NCBI GenBank assembly: GCA_023205875.1
Contig: CP060761.1
Coordinates: 310,001-374,000, forward strand
DNA length: 64,000 nucleotides
Origin: Chloropicon primus
Lineage: Eukaryota > Chlorophyta > Chloropicophyceae > Chloropicales > Chloropicaceae
Reading direction: 5' to 3'
Positions 35,120 through 45,600 of this stretch are shown here, in pieces. Both the position numbers and the translations under genes were made by a program. The notes under the pieces are model-generated. The model saw only the letters and a program-made list of their open reading frames with translations. It was not told the origin of the DNA and searched no databases. The first letter of the stretch is position 1, and each line of letters starts with the position of its first letter.

Positions 35120-36832
35120 ATGATGAAGGAGAAGGAAGGGGACTTGGGGTCTGGACTTAAAGCGAAGACGACGATAGGGAAGCGGATGCGGCGGTCGAAG
35201 AAGGATACGCGAGAGTCGATAAGTTACGAGTGCCTGAGATCTTTGTTCAAGTACCCACTGGAGAGGGCGGCCAAGGAGCTGAACGTCTGTGGAAGGACAT
35301 TGAGAAGGCGTTGCGTGGATTTTGGGATCGAGAGGTGGCCATACTTTCGAGTTGCTTCGCGCAAGAGCGTGCAGGAGAGCTTGGCCAGGGAGGCAGCGGG
35401 TACATGCGGAAAGGACACTGACACTGGTACCTTGGTCACTCTCAGAAAGTCTGCTGCGGGGAGGAAGCCGTCCTCATCGAGGCGGAAAAGTGCTGACGAG
35501 GCCAGGACGATGGCTCTGATCAAAGGCCAGGTGGAGATTGTGTTGCCCCTTGTGTTCGGCTTCGAGAACGACTTGAAGAAGGAAAGGTCGAAGAGGATCG
35601 AAGAGAGAAAGAGCGTGCTGTTGCAGACCGAAGTGTTGTGCAAGAAAGCTTCTTGCCGACAGCTTATGGATGAAGTGGAGGGCTTGAAGGAATGCATCTA
35701 CGCCCCCCCGGAGGTCGCCGACAGGCTGCTCGAGGAGAAGGACATGGGAAAGTTAATTTTGGTGCTGAAGGAGCTCGGGTCGAGGATAGGAGGAGGGGCC
35801 TCCGCCTGTCTCGAAGAGGAGACGGCACAAGCAAAGCACCTGGCGACGCTCTCGTATCACATCGGCCCAGCGCTGGCCAAGGAGGTGGCAAAGTATCACA
35901 CGACTGCCCGATCCAATTTGTATAATAACTCCGCGGTAATGTCGTGGTGGCTCGCGGGACTCGGGTACGAGAACTTGGACAAGTCAGAAGGGATCTTGGA
36001 GGGGGTCAAGCGGCTCCAAGATCAGATCGACCAAGGGTCGATCCAGGCGATGGCCATCTTTGGCCGTCTGCTGAAGTTCGAAGGCCTGCCGCCTCCGGTA
36101 CATCACTTCAAGACCGTCGACCTGGCGACAGAGACGGAGGAGAGAGAGAGCTTGAAAGAATTCTTGTGCAAGGTCCAACGCATGGAGGCGGAGGGGACGG
36201 GGAAGGTGGAAGAAAAGCGCCAGAAACTGGAGGTCATGTGCTCCAGGAAGTTGGCGGAGAGAGTGAGGAATATCCGGCACAGGCACGCCATGGATCACTT
36301 GATGGATGCCGCTGGAAAGTACAGGAGGATGGAGCTCAAAGACCTCGTCGAGATCTTCGTCAGCACCTCCTCTAACTTTGATGGCGCTGCTGGGAGGGCC
36401 AACCTTAACGATCTGCCGACCATGGACCTCCGACTAATCGTCAAACTGGTGGAGGAGGTTAAGTTGAGGTTCATGCACCTGAACGGGGATCTCAGGGGCA
36501 GCAACCTCTTTTCCACGGGGAACGCCCTGTACGAGCACTACGTCGCGGTCCTCACGTTGAGTCTGGGGCCCAGGGCCGCCAAGGCGCTCCTGTCGGCCCA
36601 CATCGATGGGGACTCCAACCTTTACTCCAACTCGTACTTCATGGCCTGTTGGCTCGTGGGTCTGGGCTACCCGAGCGGTAACGAAAAGTGGGACAACATG
36701 GACATGTGGGTGCAGTCCCTGTCCGAGAAGATCAGCAAGGGGGAGCTCGAACCCATGTCAATCCTGGCCCACTACCTGGAGGAGAACGACCTGCCTTGGA
36801 TCCTCAACCGGTACGCCAAGCGCGGCGAGTGA
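35120..36832 (+). CDS. RWP-RK-domain protein with a duplicated unknown C-terminal domain
   Basis: A 570-aa single-exon protein. Residues ~33-80 form an RWP-RK DNA-binding domain: ISYECLRSLFKYPLERAAKE, LNVCGRTLRRRC, then GIERWPYFRV. The usual Arg-Lys after RWPY is replaced by Phe-Arg. A basic N-terminus (KRMRRSKK) could be a nuclear signal. The remaining ~450 residues are two related copies of an unrecognised helical domain. The clearest shared block is GP-x-x-AK followed by SNLY-x-NS-x-x-M-x-x-WL-x-GLGY (copies near 260-300 and 475-520). RWP-RK proteins in green algae act in nitrogen responses and gamete/mating control; which applies here is unknown. GTG 35114 lies just upstream, but ATG 35120 is preferred. 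Confidence 0.7.
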   Translation: MMKEKEGDLGSGLKAKTTIGKRMRRSKKDTRESISYECLRSLFKYPLERAAKELNVCGRTLRRRCVDFGIERWPYFRVASRKSVQESLAREAAGTCGKDTDTGTLVTLRKSAAGRKPSSSRRKSADEARTMALIKGQVEIVLPLVFGFENDLKKERSKRIEERKSVLLQTEVLCKKASCRQLMDEVEGLKECIYAPPEVADRLLEEKDMGKLILVLKELGSRIGGGASACLEEETAQAKHLATLSYHIGPALAKEVAKYHTTARSNLYNNSAVMSWWLAGLGYENLDKSEGILEGVKRLQDQIDQGSIQAMAIFGRLLKFEGLPPPVHHFKTVDLATETEERESLKEFLCKVQRMEAEGTGKVEEKRQKLEVMCSRKLAERVRNIRHRHAMDHLMDAAGKYRRMELKDLVEIFVSTSSNFDGAAGRANLNDLPTMDLRLIVKLVEEVKLRFMHLNGDLRGSNLFSTGNALYEHYVAVLTLSLGPRAAKALLSAHIDGDSNLYSNSYFMACWLVGLGYPSGNEKWDNMDMWVQSLSEKISKGELEPMSILAHYLEENDLPWILNRYAKRGE

Positions 36833-37318
36833 AAGGAGCATCTGCTGCAGCAGCAGAGGGGCGTGAAGGGGGACATATTGGTGGGAGAGGGAGAGGGATC
36901 GTCGCAGAGTTTGTAGCAGATGTATGTATTTTGTAGGGTACTGCCCTTTTTTTTGTGCATAAATACATATATATTACGACGTTCCTGATCCTGATTCCTC
37001 TCCTCTGCCGTTTCATTTCTTGACCCATCGAAAGCAGTGGAGAGCAAGCAAGAGTCCTTCCTTGGATCGTAGTTTCTCTGGCCCCTTCCTTTCTTCCCCT
37101 TCCCCCTCATCCCCTTCTTGCCCCATCGAAAGCAGTGCAGAGCAAGCAAGAGTCCTTCCTTGTATCGTAGTTTCTCTGGCCCCTTCCCCTTCCCCCCTTG
37201 CCCTCGTCCCCTTGTCCATCACATCATCCCTCCATCCTCCTGGTTCGCCAGGAGGCCCCTCCCCTCTGCAGGATTTCGTCCACCTCCCTGGATTTTCGCG
37301 CCCTTCGCCTTTCCTCCA
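36833..37318. other. RWP-RK to MATE intergenic region with R2 repeats
   Basis: Contains the RWP-RK 3' flank (AT-rich near 36955) and two tandem copies of dispersed repeat R2. Open frames over the repeats are not conserved. Confidence 0.5.
37014..37189. repeat. Dispersed repeat R2, copies b and c in tandem
   Basis: Copies at 37014-37089 and 37114-37189, spaced 100 bp, share almost every base with copy a at 20421. All three are in the same plus orientation. Confidence 0.85.
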
Positions 37319-39070
37319 ATGGATGACGCAGGATCTCGAGCGCTGCGTCCTCAGAAGATGGCGGTGGGTCAGGGTTGGAGCAAGCGGACGCATGGGTGGC
37401 CAACACTTGAGGAGGTTCGTAACGGAAGACGACGCGCCGCGAGGGCAACCTCAGGACGACTCCGCTTGCGAGGTTGCGAGGCGAGAAACGTGGTAAGCGG
37501 TGTGCGACACTGCAGAACGAGTGAGGGACTCGTGGAGTGTTCCCGGCCCGGGCAACCGAATGGGAGGTCAACGAGGGGGAGGGAGGGGAAGGGGAGGGGG
37601 GAGAGGTGCGTGGTTGGAGGGACAAGCGGGAGCAAGCAAGCGGTGACCGTGAAGAAGAGGCGGAAGACCGAGGGACTGGGAGGTGGAGGGCCTGAGCAGA
37701 ACCTTAGCATCAATGACAGTATTATAGCCATCGCTCTCCCGGCTTTCTTTGCGCTCGCTGCGGATCCCATAGCGTCTCTGGTGGACAGTGCTTGGATCGG
37801 GAGGATAGGTGCGGTGCCTCTCACGGCGAGCGGCTTGGCGATAGCGGTGCTGAACATCGTGGTGAGGCTCTTCAACACCCCTTTGCTCAGCGTGACGACC
37901 AGCGTCATCGCGAAGGCGTACGTCTCTCCGAAGAGGGATCTCTCTCGGGCGGCCAGCATCGCGCTGGAGCTGGGGGCGCTTGCCGGGGCAGCGCAAACGA
38001 TGCTGCTGTTCGTGGGGGCGCCGTTTCTGATTCACCTCATGGGGGTAGACAGCGGAACGGACGGGGTGCTGTACTCCACCGCGGTGAGCTTTCTCAGGAT
38101 AAGGGCTCTTGGTGCCCCGGCCGTCGTCCTCCTGCTGACGACGCAAGGCATCTTCAGGGGCTTGGGGGACACCAGGAGGCCGTTGTACGCCACTCTGGCG
38201 GGTAACATACTCAACGTGGGGCTCGCTCCCCTCTTCATCTTTGGCCTAAACGTCGGCGCGGACGGGGCGGCTTGGGCGACCGTGGTGTGCGAGTACATCT
38301 CCGCCCTCTACCTGCTGTACGTGGTCTACGACAAAATTCCAGGGCTTCAGATCGGATCCACCCTCTTCAAGGACCAGAAGAGCTTCTCCGGGCCCGCCAA
38401 GAAGCTCCTTTCGACGTCGGGGGTCCTGGCTTTCAGAAGCTTGTGCGTTGTCGGGACCTACGCCATCGCCAGCTCCTGGTCCCTCGAGGCCGGCGAGGAG
38501 CTCAGCGCGTCCCACCAGGTGTGCCACCAGCTCTGGACGGGGTCCACGCTCCTCGCGGACGCGCTCGCGGTGGCGGCGCAGACTCTGATGGCCCAGAGCA
38601 TCACAAGGGAGGACAAGGACGCCGTGCTCGAGATCGTGAAGAAGGTTTTGGGCATCGGGCTGATGCTGGGGACCACGACGGCCGTCCTCATCCAGGTCTC
38701 GAACGGGATCCTCCCCGAGCTCTTTAGCAGCGACGAGAGCGTTCTGGCTGGCATAGACCACCTCCTCCCCTTCGTGGTCCTGACCCAGCCGATCACGGCC
38801 CTGGCGTTTGTGCTGGACGGAGTGCTGTACGGCGGCTCAGACTTCAACTTCGCCGCCTCGTGCATGTTTGTCTCCGCAGCAAGCGCAGTCGCCGTCATGA
38901 CGGTCGGGATCAACTACTTTGCAGAGTCGGACTACGACGTCCTGACCTCCATCTGGGTCGGTTACACCGTCCTCATGTCCATGAGAACCATGGTCATCCT
39001 GTACAGAATGCAGATGAAAGACGCGCCCTTCAGAAAGTACCTGATCACAGAGAAGCCCGCCCGGGGCTAG
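37319..39070 (+). CDS. Plastid-type MATE (DinF/EDS5-like) carrier
   Basis: A 583-aa single-exon protein. About 115 N-terminal residues are Arg/Gly/Ser-rich and poor in acids, suggesting a plastid transit peptide. The MATE fold then begins at ALPAFFALAADPIASLVDSA (first helix; conserved P-I-A-S-L-V-D), followed by LFNTPLLSVTTSVIAKAYV, QGIFRGLGDTRRPLYATLAGN and NVGLAPLFIFGLNVGADGAAWATV, giving about twelve membrane segments. Closest plant relatives by eye are the chloroplast-envelope DTX42-47/EDS5 group, which export organic acids or phenolics. The substrate cannot be read from sequence. ATG 37319 is the first in a plausible leader; ATG 37358 is an alternative. Repeat R2 lies 130-305 bp upstream. 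Confidence 0.85.
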   Translation: MDDAGSRALRPQKMAVGQGWSKRTHGWPTLEEVRNGRRRAARATSGRLRLRGCEARNVVSGVRHCRTSEGLVECSRPGQPNGRSTRGREGKGRGERCVVGGTSGSKQAVTVKKRRKTEGLGGGGPEQNLSINDSIIAIALPAFFALAADPIASLVDSAWIGRIGAVPLTASGLAIAVLNIVVRLFNTPLLSVTTSVIAKAYVSPKRDLSRAASIALELGALAGAAQTMLLFVGAPFLIHLMGVDSGTDGVLYSTAVSFLRIRALGAPAVVLLLTTQGIFRGLGDTRRPLYATLAGNILNVGLAPLFIFGLNVGADGAAWATVVCEYISALYLLYVVYDKIPGLQIGSTLFKDQKSFSGPAKKLLSTSGVLAFRSLCVVGTYAIASSWSLEAGEELSASHQVCHQLWTGSTLLADALAVAAQTLMAQSITREDKDAVLEIVKKVLGIGLMLGTTTAVLIQVSNGILPELFSSDESVLAGIDHLLPFVVLTQPITALAFVLDGVLYGGSDFNFAASCMFVSAASAVAVMTVGINYFAESDYDVLTSIWVGYTVLMSMRTMVILYRMQMKDAPFRKYLITEKPARG

Positions 39071-39443
39071 AATCCTGGGAGCAGGCAGGCAGAAGGGCAA
39101 GCAAGCAACTCAAGCAACTCAAAATTTTCGAACTTTTTTTTGACCCCTGTACCATAAAAAAAATTGATGTGTACCAATAAAAAAATGACAGACGAGAAAG
39201 CAACCCCCTCTGGCGTAGCCCCTCTCCTCCCCTCTCCCCTCCTCCGCTCCAAAACCATTCCATCGAGGGGAGGGAGCTTCTCTACCGAAAGCTTTTGAGG
39301 TGAGGCAGCCATCTGCCACATTTCACGGGGGTCTCGGCAACCCACCACAAGCCCCTCCCTCCCCATCCATCTCCTGGCTCCTCCCATCCAAGCTCCTCCC
39401 CTCGATTCTCTCGCCAGCTCGAGAGAGAGAGAGAGAGCGAGAG

Positions 39444-39488
<45 letters not shown>

Positions 39489-39502
39489 GGAGGTGTCTCG
39501 TG
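39071..39502. other. MATE to GUCD1 intergenic region
   Basis: AT-rich 3' flank of MATE near 39118-39190, then pyrimidine-rich sequence and a long (GA)n tract ending just before the next ATG. No gene was seen. Confidence 0.5.
39420..39484. repeat. (GA)n microsatellite
   Basis: About 65 bp of GA repeat ending 18 bp before the GUCD1-like ATG, within its likely leader. Confidence 0.9.
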
Positions 39503-40300
39503 ATGACGGAGCTGAGCGAGCGACGGCGGGGGAGCGAGGAACCCGCGTCGTCGACGACGGAATCCGAAGGGGTCGACGTTTGCGTGAAGAAGGCGGTGCC
39601 TCACGTGCGGCAAGCCTTTAACTGGGACTGTGGCATCGCTTGCGTTCTGATGATTGTCCAAGCGAATGGTTTGAAGCATGTGGACTTGGGGTACTTGAGG
39701 GACGTGTGCGGCACGACGAGCATCTGGACGATCGACATCGCGCACCTCCTGCGTCACTTCGGTCTCAAGGTGAAGTACTTCACGGTGACGCTGGGAGCGA
39801 ACCCTGCTTACGCGGATGAGAAGTTCTACAAGGATCATATGCACGTGGACGAGGTGCGCGTGCATCAGCTCTTCGACCTCGCCAAGGACGCCGGGATCGA
39901 GGTGTTTCACAAGAGCTTGCAGTTGGAGGAGCTCGGGCGGATATGCGCCTCGCCAGAGAACTTGGTCCTGATTCTGGTGGACAAGAGGGTGCTGCAGCAG
40001 GGGAACCAGCGGGTCGCGGCGAGCCAGAACACAAAGGCCGCCGGGGTCACCAAGCACGCGAAAGCGGCGTCCTTGCTGTGCTGCGGCATGCTGGGCAGCT
40101 TGACCAGGAGCGGCTACATCGGGCACTACGTCGTGCTTTACGACTACAGCGCGGAGACCAAGGAGTACTGGGTGAAGGACCCCGCCTCCTACAACTCGAT
40201 CACGATCGTGAAGGAGGCGACGCTGGAGAAGGCCAGGAAGTCGTTTGGGACGGACGAGGACCTGATCATCGTTCCCTTCTCCCGGGCGGGGGGAGGGTGA
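39503..40300 (+). CDS. GUCD1/AtGC1-like protein (papain-like fold)
   Basis: A 265-aa single-exon protein matching the family annotated as guanylyl cyclase domain-containing 1 or plant GC1. It has no class III cyclase domain. The conserved pattern is a cysteine-peptidase-like triad: QAFNWDCGIACVLM (Cys), SGYIGHYVVLYDY (His) and VKDPAS (Asp). CGTTSIWTIDIAHLL, VTLGANPAYADEKFYKDHM and KARKSFGTDEDLIIVP are near-identical to plant members. The name implies cGMP synthesis; that activity is disputed and the fold suggests a peptidase or transglutaminase-like role. A 30-residue Lys/Ala insert lies between the Cys and His parts. GTG 39500 precedes the ATG at 39503. Confidence 0.8.
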   Translation: MTELSERRRGSEEPASSTTESEGVDVCVKKAVPHVRQAFNWDCGIACVLMIVQANGLKHVDLGYLRDVCGTTSIWTIDIAHLLRHFGLKVKYFTVTLGANPAYADEKFYKDHMHVDEVRVHQLFDLAKDAGIEVFHKSLQLEELGRICASPENLVLILVDKRVLQQGNQRVAASQNTKAAGVTKHAKAASLLCCGMLGSLTRSGYIGHYVVLYDYSAETKEYWVKDPASYNSITIVKEATLEKARKSFGTDEDLIIVPFSRAGGG

Positions 40301-40450
40301 TTCTTAAACAATGCAATGCTTTCCACTTGCGGCGGGCGTGTTTGATATAAAACCAGCTTTATACTTTTTATTTCGCTGAAAACGTCCGTCGACGGACGTG
40401 CGCGCTCGTCGTCGCTTCTGAGTTTCAAAATTAAAATGAGGAGGCGAAGG

Positions 40451-41647
40451 CTACTTCTTCGCAACCTTCTGAGAGGTTTCCGCCCACTTTTTCATCACGT
40501 CCGCGGCCTTCCCAGACCTCTGCACGTCCCTCGCCATCGCCACTCCCTCTCCTGGGTTGCTGGCTATGTTCGCCGTGGCGAGGGCGAAGCCCGCGTTCAG
40601 GATCAGGGCGTCCGCCACGGGGCCCTGCTCTCCGCCGAAGACATCCAAGAGCATCTGGGCGTTCACGCTGGCGTCTCCTCCCTTGAGGTCCTCGATCTCG
40701 CAGCTCGGGATGCCCAAGTCCTTGGGAAAGACCTTGTACTCCTTCACTCCCTGCGTGGTCACCTCCACGACGTCCGCCGGGCCGGCGGGCGTCAGCTCGT
40801 CGATTCCCATGGAGTTCACCACGAGGGCCTTCTCGAACCCGAGCTCCTTGAGGGCGTCCGCCATCAGCTTCTGCACCTCCCTGGAGTAGACTCCCACCAG
40901 CGCGTACGGCACCGACGCCGGGTTCAGCATGGGCCCGAGAATGTTGAATGCCGTCCTCACCTTGAGGGACCTCCTCACGGGGACCACGGCCTTCATCGCC
41001 GGGTGGAAGCGAGGGGCAAACATGAATCCAATCCCAGCCTCCGCCAAGCACTGTTCCATCTCCTCCGGACCCAAGTCAATGACAACTCCCAGGTTCTCCA
41101 ACACATCCGCGCTTCCGCACAAGCTCGACACGGACCTGTTCCCGTGCTTCGCCACCGTCACCCCGCATGCCGCGGTCAGGACGCAAGCTCCCGTCGATAT
41201 GTTCACCGTCCCTGCGGAGTCCCCTCCCGTTCCGACAATATCCACCGCAGTCGTGTCCACCTTGACGGGTGTCATCTTCTCCTTCATGGCACTCGCGAGG
41301 CCGGCGACTTCCGCTGCCGTTTCTCCCTTTGCCCTGAGAAGCACGAGGAACGCGCTTATCTTCGCCGGATCTCCCTCATCCACCAAAAGACTCAAGACAT
41401 CTTTCGCCACGCTCAACGACAAACTCTTCCTCTGACAAAGTTGCTCCAGGACGGCGCTTATCTGGACCTCCATTTCTTTCTTGTCGCTTTGTTGGGCAAA
41501 CCTTCGCACGTGAGGACGACGATTACCGACGACCCTGGCCTTCCTCAACGGAGAGGACCCAACATGAGGCGATGGTCTGGAACCGTAATGCATTCCAGCA
41601 CCCCTCGCCATGGTCCTCAACCCTCTCGCCTGCGTCGACATCGCCAT
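40451..41647 (-). CDS. TRPD: Anthranilate phosphoribosyltransferase, plastid
   Basis: A 398-aa single-exon protein. It joins anthranilate to phosphoribosyl pyrophosphate, the second step of tryptophan synthesis from chorismate, which in plants is plastidial. The first ~55 residues (MAMSTQARGLRTMARGAG onwards) are basic and fit a transit peptide. The catalytic part shows the glycine loop DIVGTGGDSAGTVNIST, KHGNRSVSSLCGSADVLE, the MFAPRFHPAMKAVVPVR block and FNILGPMLNPA. The C-terminus ends in a Lys-rich helix. Length and motifs are complete, so the enzyme should be active. The neighbouring genes are unrelated. Its upstream region carries no clear promoter module. Confidence 0.95.
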   Translation of the reverse strand: MAMSTQARGLRTMARGAGMHYGSRPSPHVGSSPLRKARVVGNRRPHVRRFAQQSDKKEMEVQISAVLEQLCQRKSLSLSVAKDVLSLLVDEGDPAKISAFLVLLRAKGETAAEVAGLASAMKEKMTPVKVDTTAVDIVGTGGDSAGTVNISTGACVLTAACGVTVAKHGNRSVSSLCGSADVLENLGVVIDLGPEEMEQCLAEAGIGFMFAPRFHPAMKAVVPVRRSLKVRTAFNILGPMLNPASVPYALVGVYSREVQKLMADALKELGFEKALVVNSMGIDELTPAGPADVVEVTTQGVKEYKVFPKDLGIPSCEIEDLKGGDASVNAQMLLDVFGGEQGPVADALILNAGFALATANIASNPGEGVAMARDVQRSGKAADVMKKWAETSQKVAKK

Positions 41648-42616
41648 GGCGGATACGATTCTGAAGTGAAGCTCCTTCCTTCCTTCTCGGCTTTCCGTCC
41701 TTCCACGATCGGAAACCAGGAGGGGAGGGGAGAGAACAGTGTACGCAGGTGAGCGATCGGGGGATCAATCCTGGGAACCACCAGACAGAGGACTCCACGC
41801 TTGGCTTTCTTTTTCTCTTTCTCTTTGTCTTTGTCTTTCTTTCTTGACATCCGAGGGAGGGAGGTTGTTTTCGAGGGGCGAGGAAAGAGGAAAGAGGAAA
41901 GAGGAAAGAGGAAAGAGAGGAGAGTCCAGTCCCTCCCAGACCTCAGGTCTTGTTTGCTTTTGTCCACCGAGCCTTGTACCTGTCTCTTTCCCTTGCCCTT
42001 TGGCACACACACACACATAGACGCTGCGAGACCGTGAGAAGGAGCCTGGTTTTGGTGGGTCGTCCTCGTCGTCGAGAAGTTCTATATTGTTATTCGGTGA
42101 CGAGAGGGGGAGAAAGTCTGAAGTCCCCAAAGAAAGGGACCGGGTGCGGAACGAAGGGGAGGATGGATGCTCTTCCTTACTCTTCCGTCCGTGCAGTCCC
42201 TCCCCTCTTGTCACCAAATAGGCCAATGGGTTCCATGAAACGCCCTCCTCTCTCTCTCCTCTCTCTCTCTTTGGTTTTGTTTTGAAACATTTCGACAAGA
42301 GAAGTGGTTCCATGAACGCGTCCCACCTGCGTTTACCACTCGTTCCCCGACCTCTTGTGTGACTTCTATGGTAGAATGATCTTCAAGGGTGCCCGAGGGG
42401 GGAGGAGCGAGGGTGCCATAGCGGGGCGCGGAAGAGGGGAGGGACACCATTGAGGTGGAAGGACTTGGACATGGGAGGCATGGGAAGGCACAGAGCTTAG
42501 GGAGGAGCCTGGAGTGACGCCCCTAATGAAGGACCAGGTCCTCACGAACCTGGTCCTGGCATCTTGGCCTCAAAAGCATGATCTTTTTGTATTGAGGAAG
42601 CCAGCAAAGGTTGAGG
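41648..42616. other. Divergent intergenic region, TRPD and the AT-hook gene
   Basis: About 970 bp, low complexity in parts: CTTT-rich at 41806-41850, an AAAGAGG repeat at 41880-41924, (CA)n near 42005. A weak module-like TTTCGACAAGAG occurs near 42291. No conserved protein was seen. Confidence 0.45.
41880..41924. repeat. (AAAGAGG)n short repeat
   Basis: About five 7-bp units in the leader/promoter region of TRPD. Confidence 0.8.
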
Positions 42617-45600
42617 ATGGAGCGTTTTGAGCAACTCGCGGAGGAGTTCCAGACCGGGCAGAACAACGACGACGAGGTCGCTCTGATGCCCGAGAACCTC
42701 GAGAGGATGATCTCCCGGTACAGTTGCCAGGTGGGGAACGCGAACGCCGCCGAGGAGGAGGAGGACGAGCCCTGGTCCCGTCCGCCCCAAACTCTGGAGA
42801 CGGTGGAGGTGGAAGTTGCTTCCCTCGCGGGTCCAAGCAAGCGGACGCACACACGCCCGAGGGACGAAACAGCACCGGGGGGGTCCTCACCGCACCATCG
42901 TAACGCTCGGCAGAACGTTCGTGACGTTGTCGTGGACCCCTCCGTGTCGCCGATTTCGAAGCAACCGTCGGCGTTCGAGCTTTCTTTGGACGCTGGGGTG
43001 GCAGACGCGGTGAGCCACGAGCCCAGGGGGAACCGCCGGAAGGCAGGAGGGGCGAGGATCGCTGATGGATCCCAGCCCAGGAAGCGGGGGCGGCCCATGG
43101 GCTCCAAGAATGCGACCAAGGAGGCGGCAAAGGCCAGGGGCAGCAAGCGGAACAAGGCTTCCAAGAAAGTCTCGGACGCGAGCAACAAGGCCAGCAAGGG
43201 CAACAACGACGAGGATGAGATGCTGGAATGGCCGCCGTTGCGCCCGGCTCGAGTGGGCAGGATCAGTTCTTTTCTGAAGCAGCAGATGACCGAGGCGCGG
43301 GGGAAGGGGGCCCAGGAGGCCAACCCGTTGTCGCAAGGGCCGAACGCGGCCATGGGTGCGAACGGCGGTGGAGGGAGCGCGGGGAGCAATGAAGAAGCTC
43401 AAACGAGGCTGAGTCCGACGACCACGACGGGGAGGGGAAGCAACCAGCTTCAGCAGCTCCCCTTGGATGGCGGGGCTCCGGGGAACGGGAACGCCCACGA
43501 CGTGCCTTTCTTCGGCATGGGCGACTTGGGCAAGGCCGTGGTCGATCCCGTGGATCAGGGGAAGTACGACAACTCGCAGTTGGACATCGACCTCCGGAGT
43601 CCCTTTGACTTGTCGGTGGAGCACCACCAGGGGCCAGAAGGGGCTCCGGAGGACGCTCTGGGCGGAATCAGCGGCAAGGGCGGGCCTGTACCGCCGGCTG
43701 CTGATGTCTGGGAAGAGCAGAACCTTTTCTCCGAGGAGGAGGAGGAGGACGCTTGCGGCAGAGGGGATCGCTTGCTCACGGGGAGTGCGAAACCAAAGCC
43801 GATATTGGACATCAATTTACTGGACAAGATCGTCACCATGTCAGGTAGCTCCAAGCCCGAGGAGGGCAGGGGAAAAGGCGCCAGGGGCGCCGCGAACCGG
43901 GAGCGTGCCTCGGTCTTGGTGCACCCGGAGCGTCCGGAGCCCAAGTCGCCGGAGAGGCAACAAGAGGGCAAAGATAGGCGGGCGACCAAAAATGCGAAGA
44001 GCAGGTTGCTCAACAAGGAGGCGTTTGTGACCCTGGTCGGGCTGCTGGAGCCGCTGGAACTCGGCGAATTAATGGACAGGGCAGGGGTAGAGAGGACCGT
44101 TCGCGACCATTTGGGGTACATCGACGGGAGAATCAAGCTCTTCGTCCAGCTTCTGATCTTGCAGCGGGTTTTGGTGGGGGAGAAGATGAAAGCTCGCCTG
44201 AAAATGGAGTGCTTGTCCAAGTTCAAACTCGAGCACGCCGAGGAACGCCGGAGGCAGCGGGAAAAGGCTCCAAGTGACCGGAATGTGGTTTTGTACATGC
44301 AGCGTGTGATGAAGGAGTACAAGAGTCGTCTTCCCAGCATGACTCAGAGCACAGACTCGTTGAAGAAGCTGAAAGACAAGGTGATTTACGCCCGTGCCCG
44401 CAGTGAGGTGGAATACTCACCGAGCGAAGAGAGATCCTTCTTGAAGGAGCAGATTTCAAGGCAATCTCAGCTCCGTGACCAAGCTCAGCATGAGACGAGT
44501 CCCGTGGAGGAGACCCCTTATGTGGACCAACAGGAGTTGGTAACCTGTGCGCAGGAAATGGACGGCGGCAACCTGGTACAAACGGGTTCCGCCTCACTGA
44601 ATCAGACTGCTAATCGGGAGAAGCTGCCCATCATAAAGTGGGCCTGCGTCGCTGAGAGCTCACCTGCCTCGAACACGACACCGGTAACGGATGTGCACAC
44701 CCCCTTGAATGCGGCACCGCCACCAGAGGACGTGCAAACTCCTTTGACGACGAATCTCAGGCGAGACGTGAGAAATGTTGCCGCAAAGAGCAAGGTGACT
44801 ACCACAAGTGTTGAGGTCCTGCAACCGATTCATTGGTTGATCGAGATAGAGTACGCCTTGTTTGGCATCAAAAGTGACATTCAGAACCAGAAGGCACTGA
44901 GGCTCTATGGGGACACCGTCGTCTTTGACAACGCAGACGGCGAAGCCGGAAGGCTGGCGATATCGAATGCGGGTTTCGAAACAAACATGGGGTCTTTGCT
45001 GAGAGGCCATTTGAAGCTTCACGAAAACATGTTTGCGGACATGTTTGAGAGCGGCAAAAGCAAGGAGAAAGAAATTAACGTCAGTAACTTTGCTCTCCAA
45101 GTGTGTTGCGCTGTGGACAAGTCTCCTGCAGAGCTCAAGGGCGGCATGAAAGTTCTTGACACGGGCGAATTATGTGAGAGTCTTGAAGGCTTCCTCGATT
45201 CGCTGATGGCTCACCACAAGAAGGTATCTACTACAGCAGCCCCTCAAGACCTCGACCGAGTAATTGCGTACCTGTGCAGCGGCAAGGAGAAGAAAGTTGA
45301 TGGTGTGAGCTTGAAAGGCGTGAGTTCTCCCCAGAAATCATCTGGGGTGGGTGAAAAGTACCTCGCTCTGCCACCTGCACCTCCCGAGAGCCGCGAAAAG
45401 AAACGTAAAGGGTGTGGCTCTAGAAGGGCCGAGGGTTTCAGGAATGACACAGAGTCGGCCCAGCAGCAGAAGCGCCGGGCAATGGCACCTAAGGGACCTG
45501 AAGAGATTGCAAACGGTTGCTGTGAGGAGGTCGTCGAATTGGATACGAATGCATTGCTTGGCAAGGCGGCGCAGTCCAAAGCAATTGTGGTTCAGTCCGA

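Noticed and set aside
37118-37318. Extra N-terminal codons of the MATE carrier through repeat R2
   Set aside because: No ATG in that stretch, and it reads a dispersed repeat rather than conserved protein.
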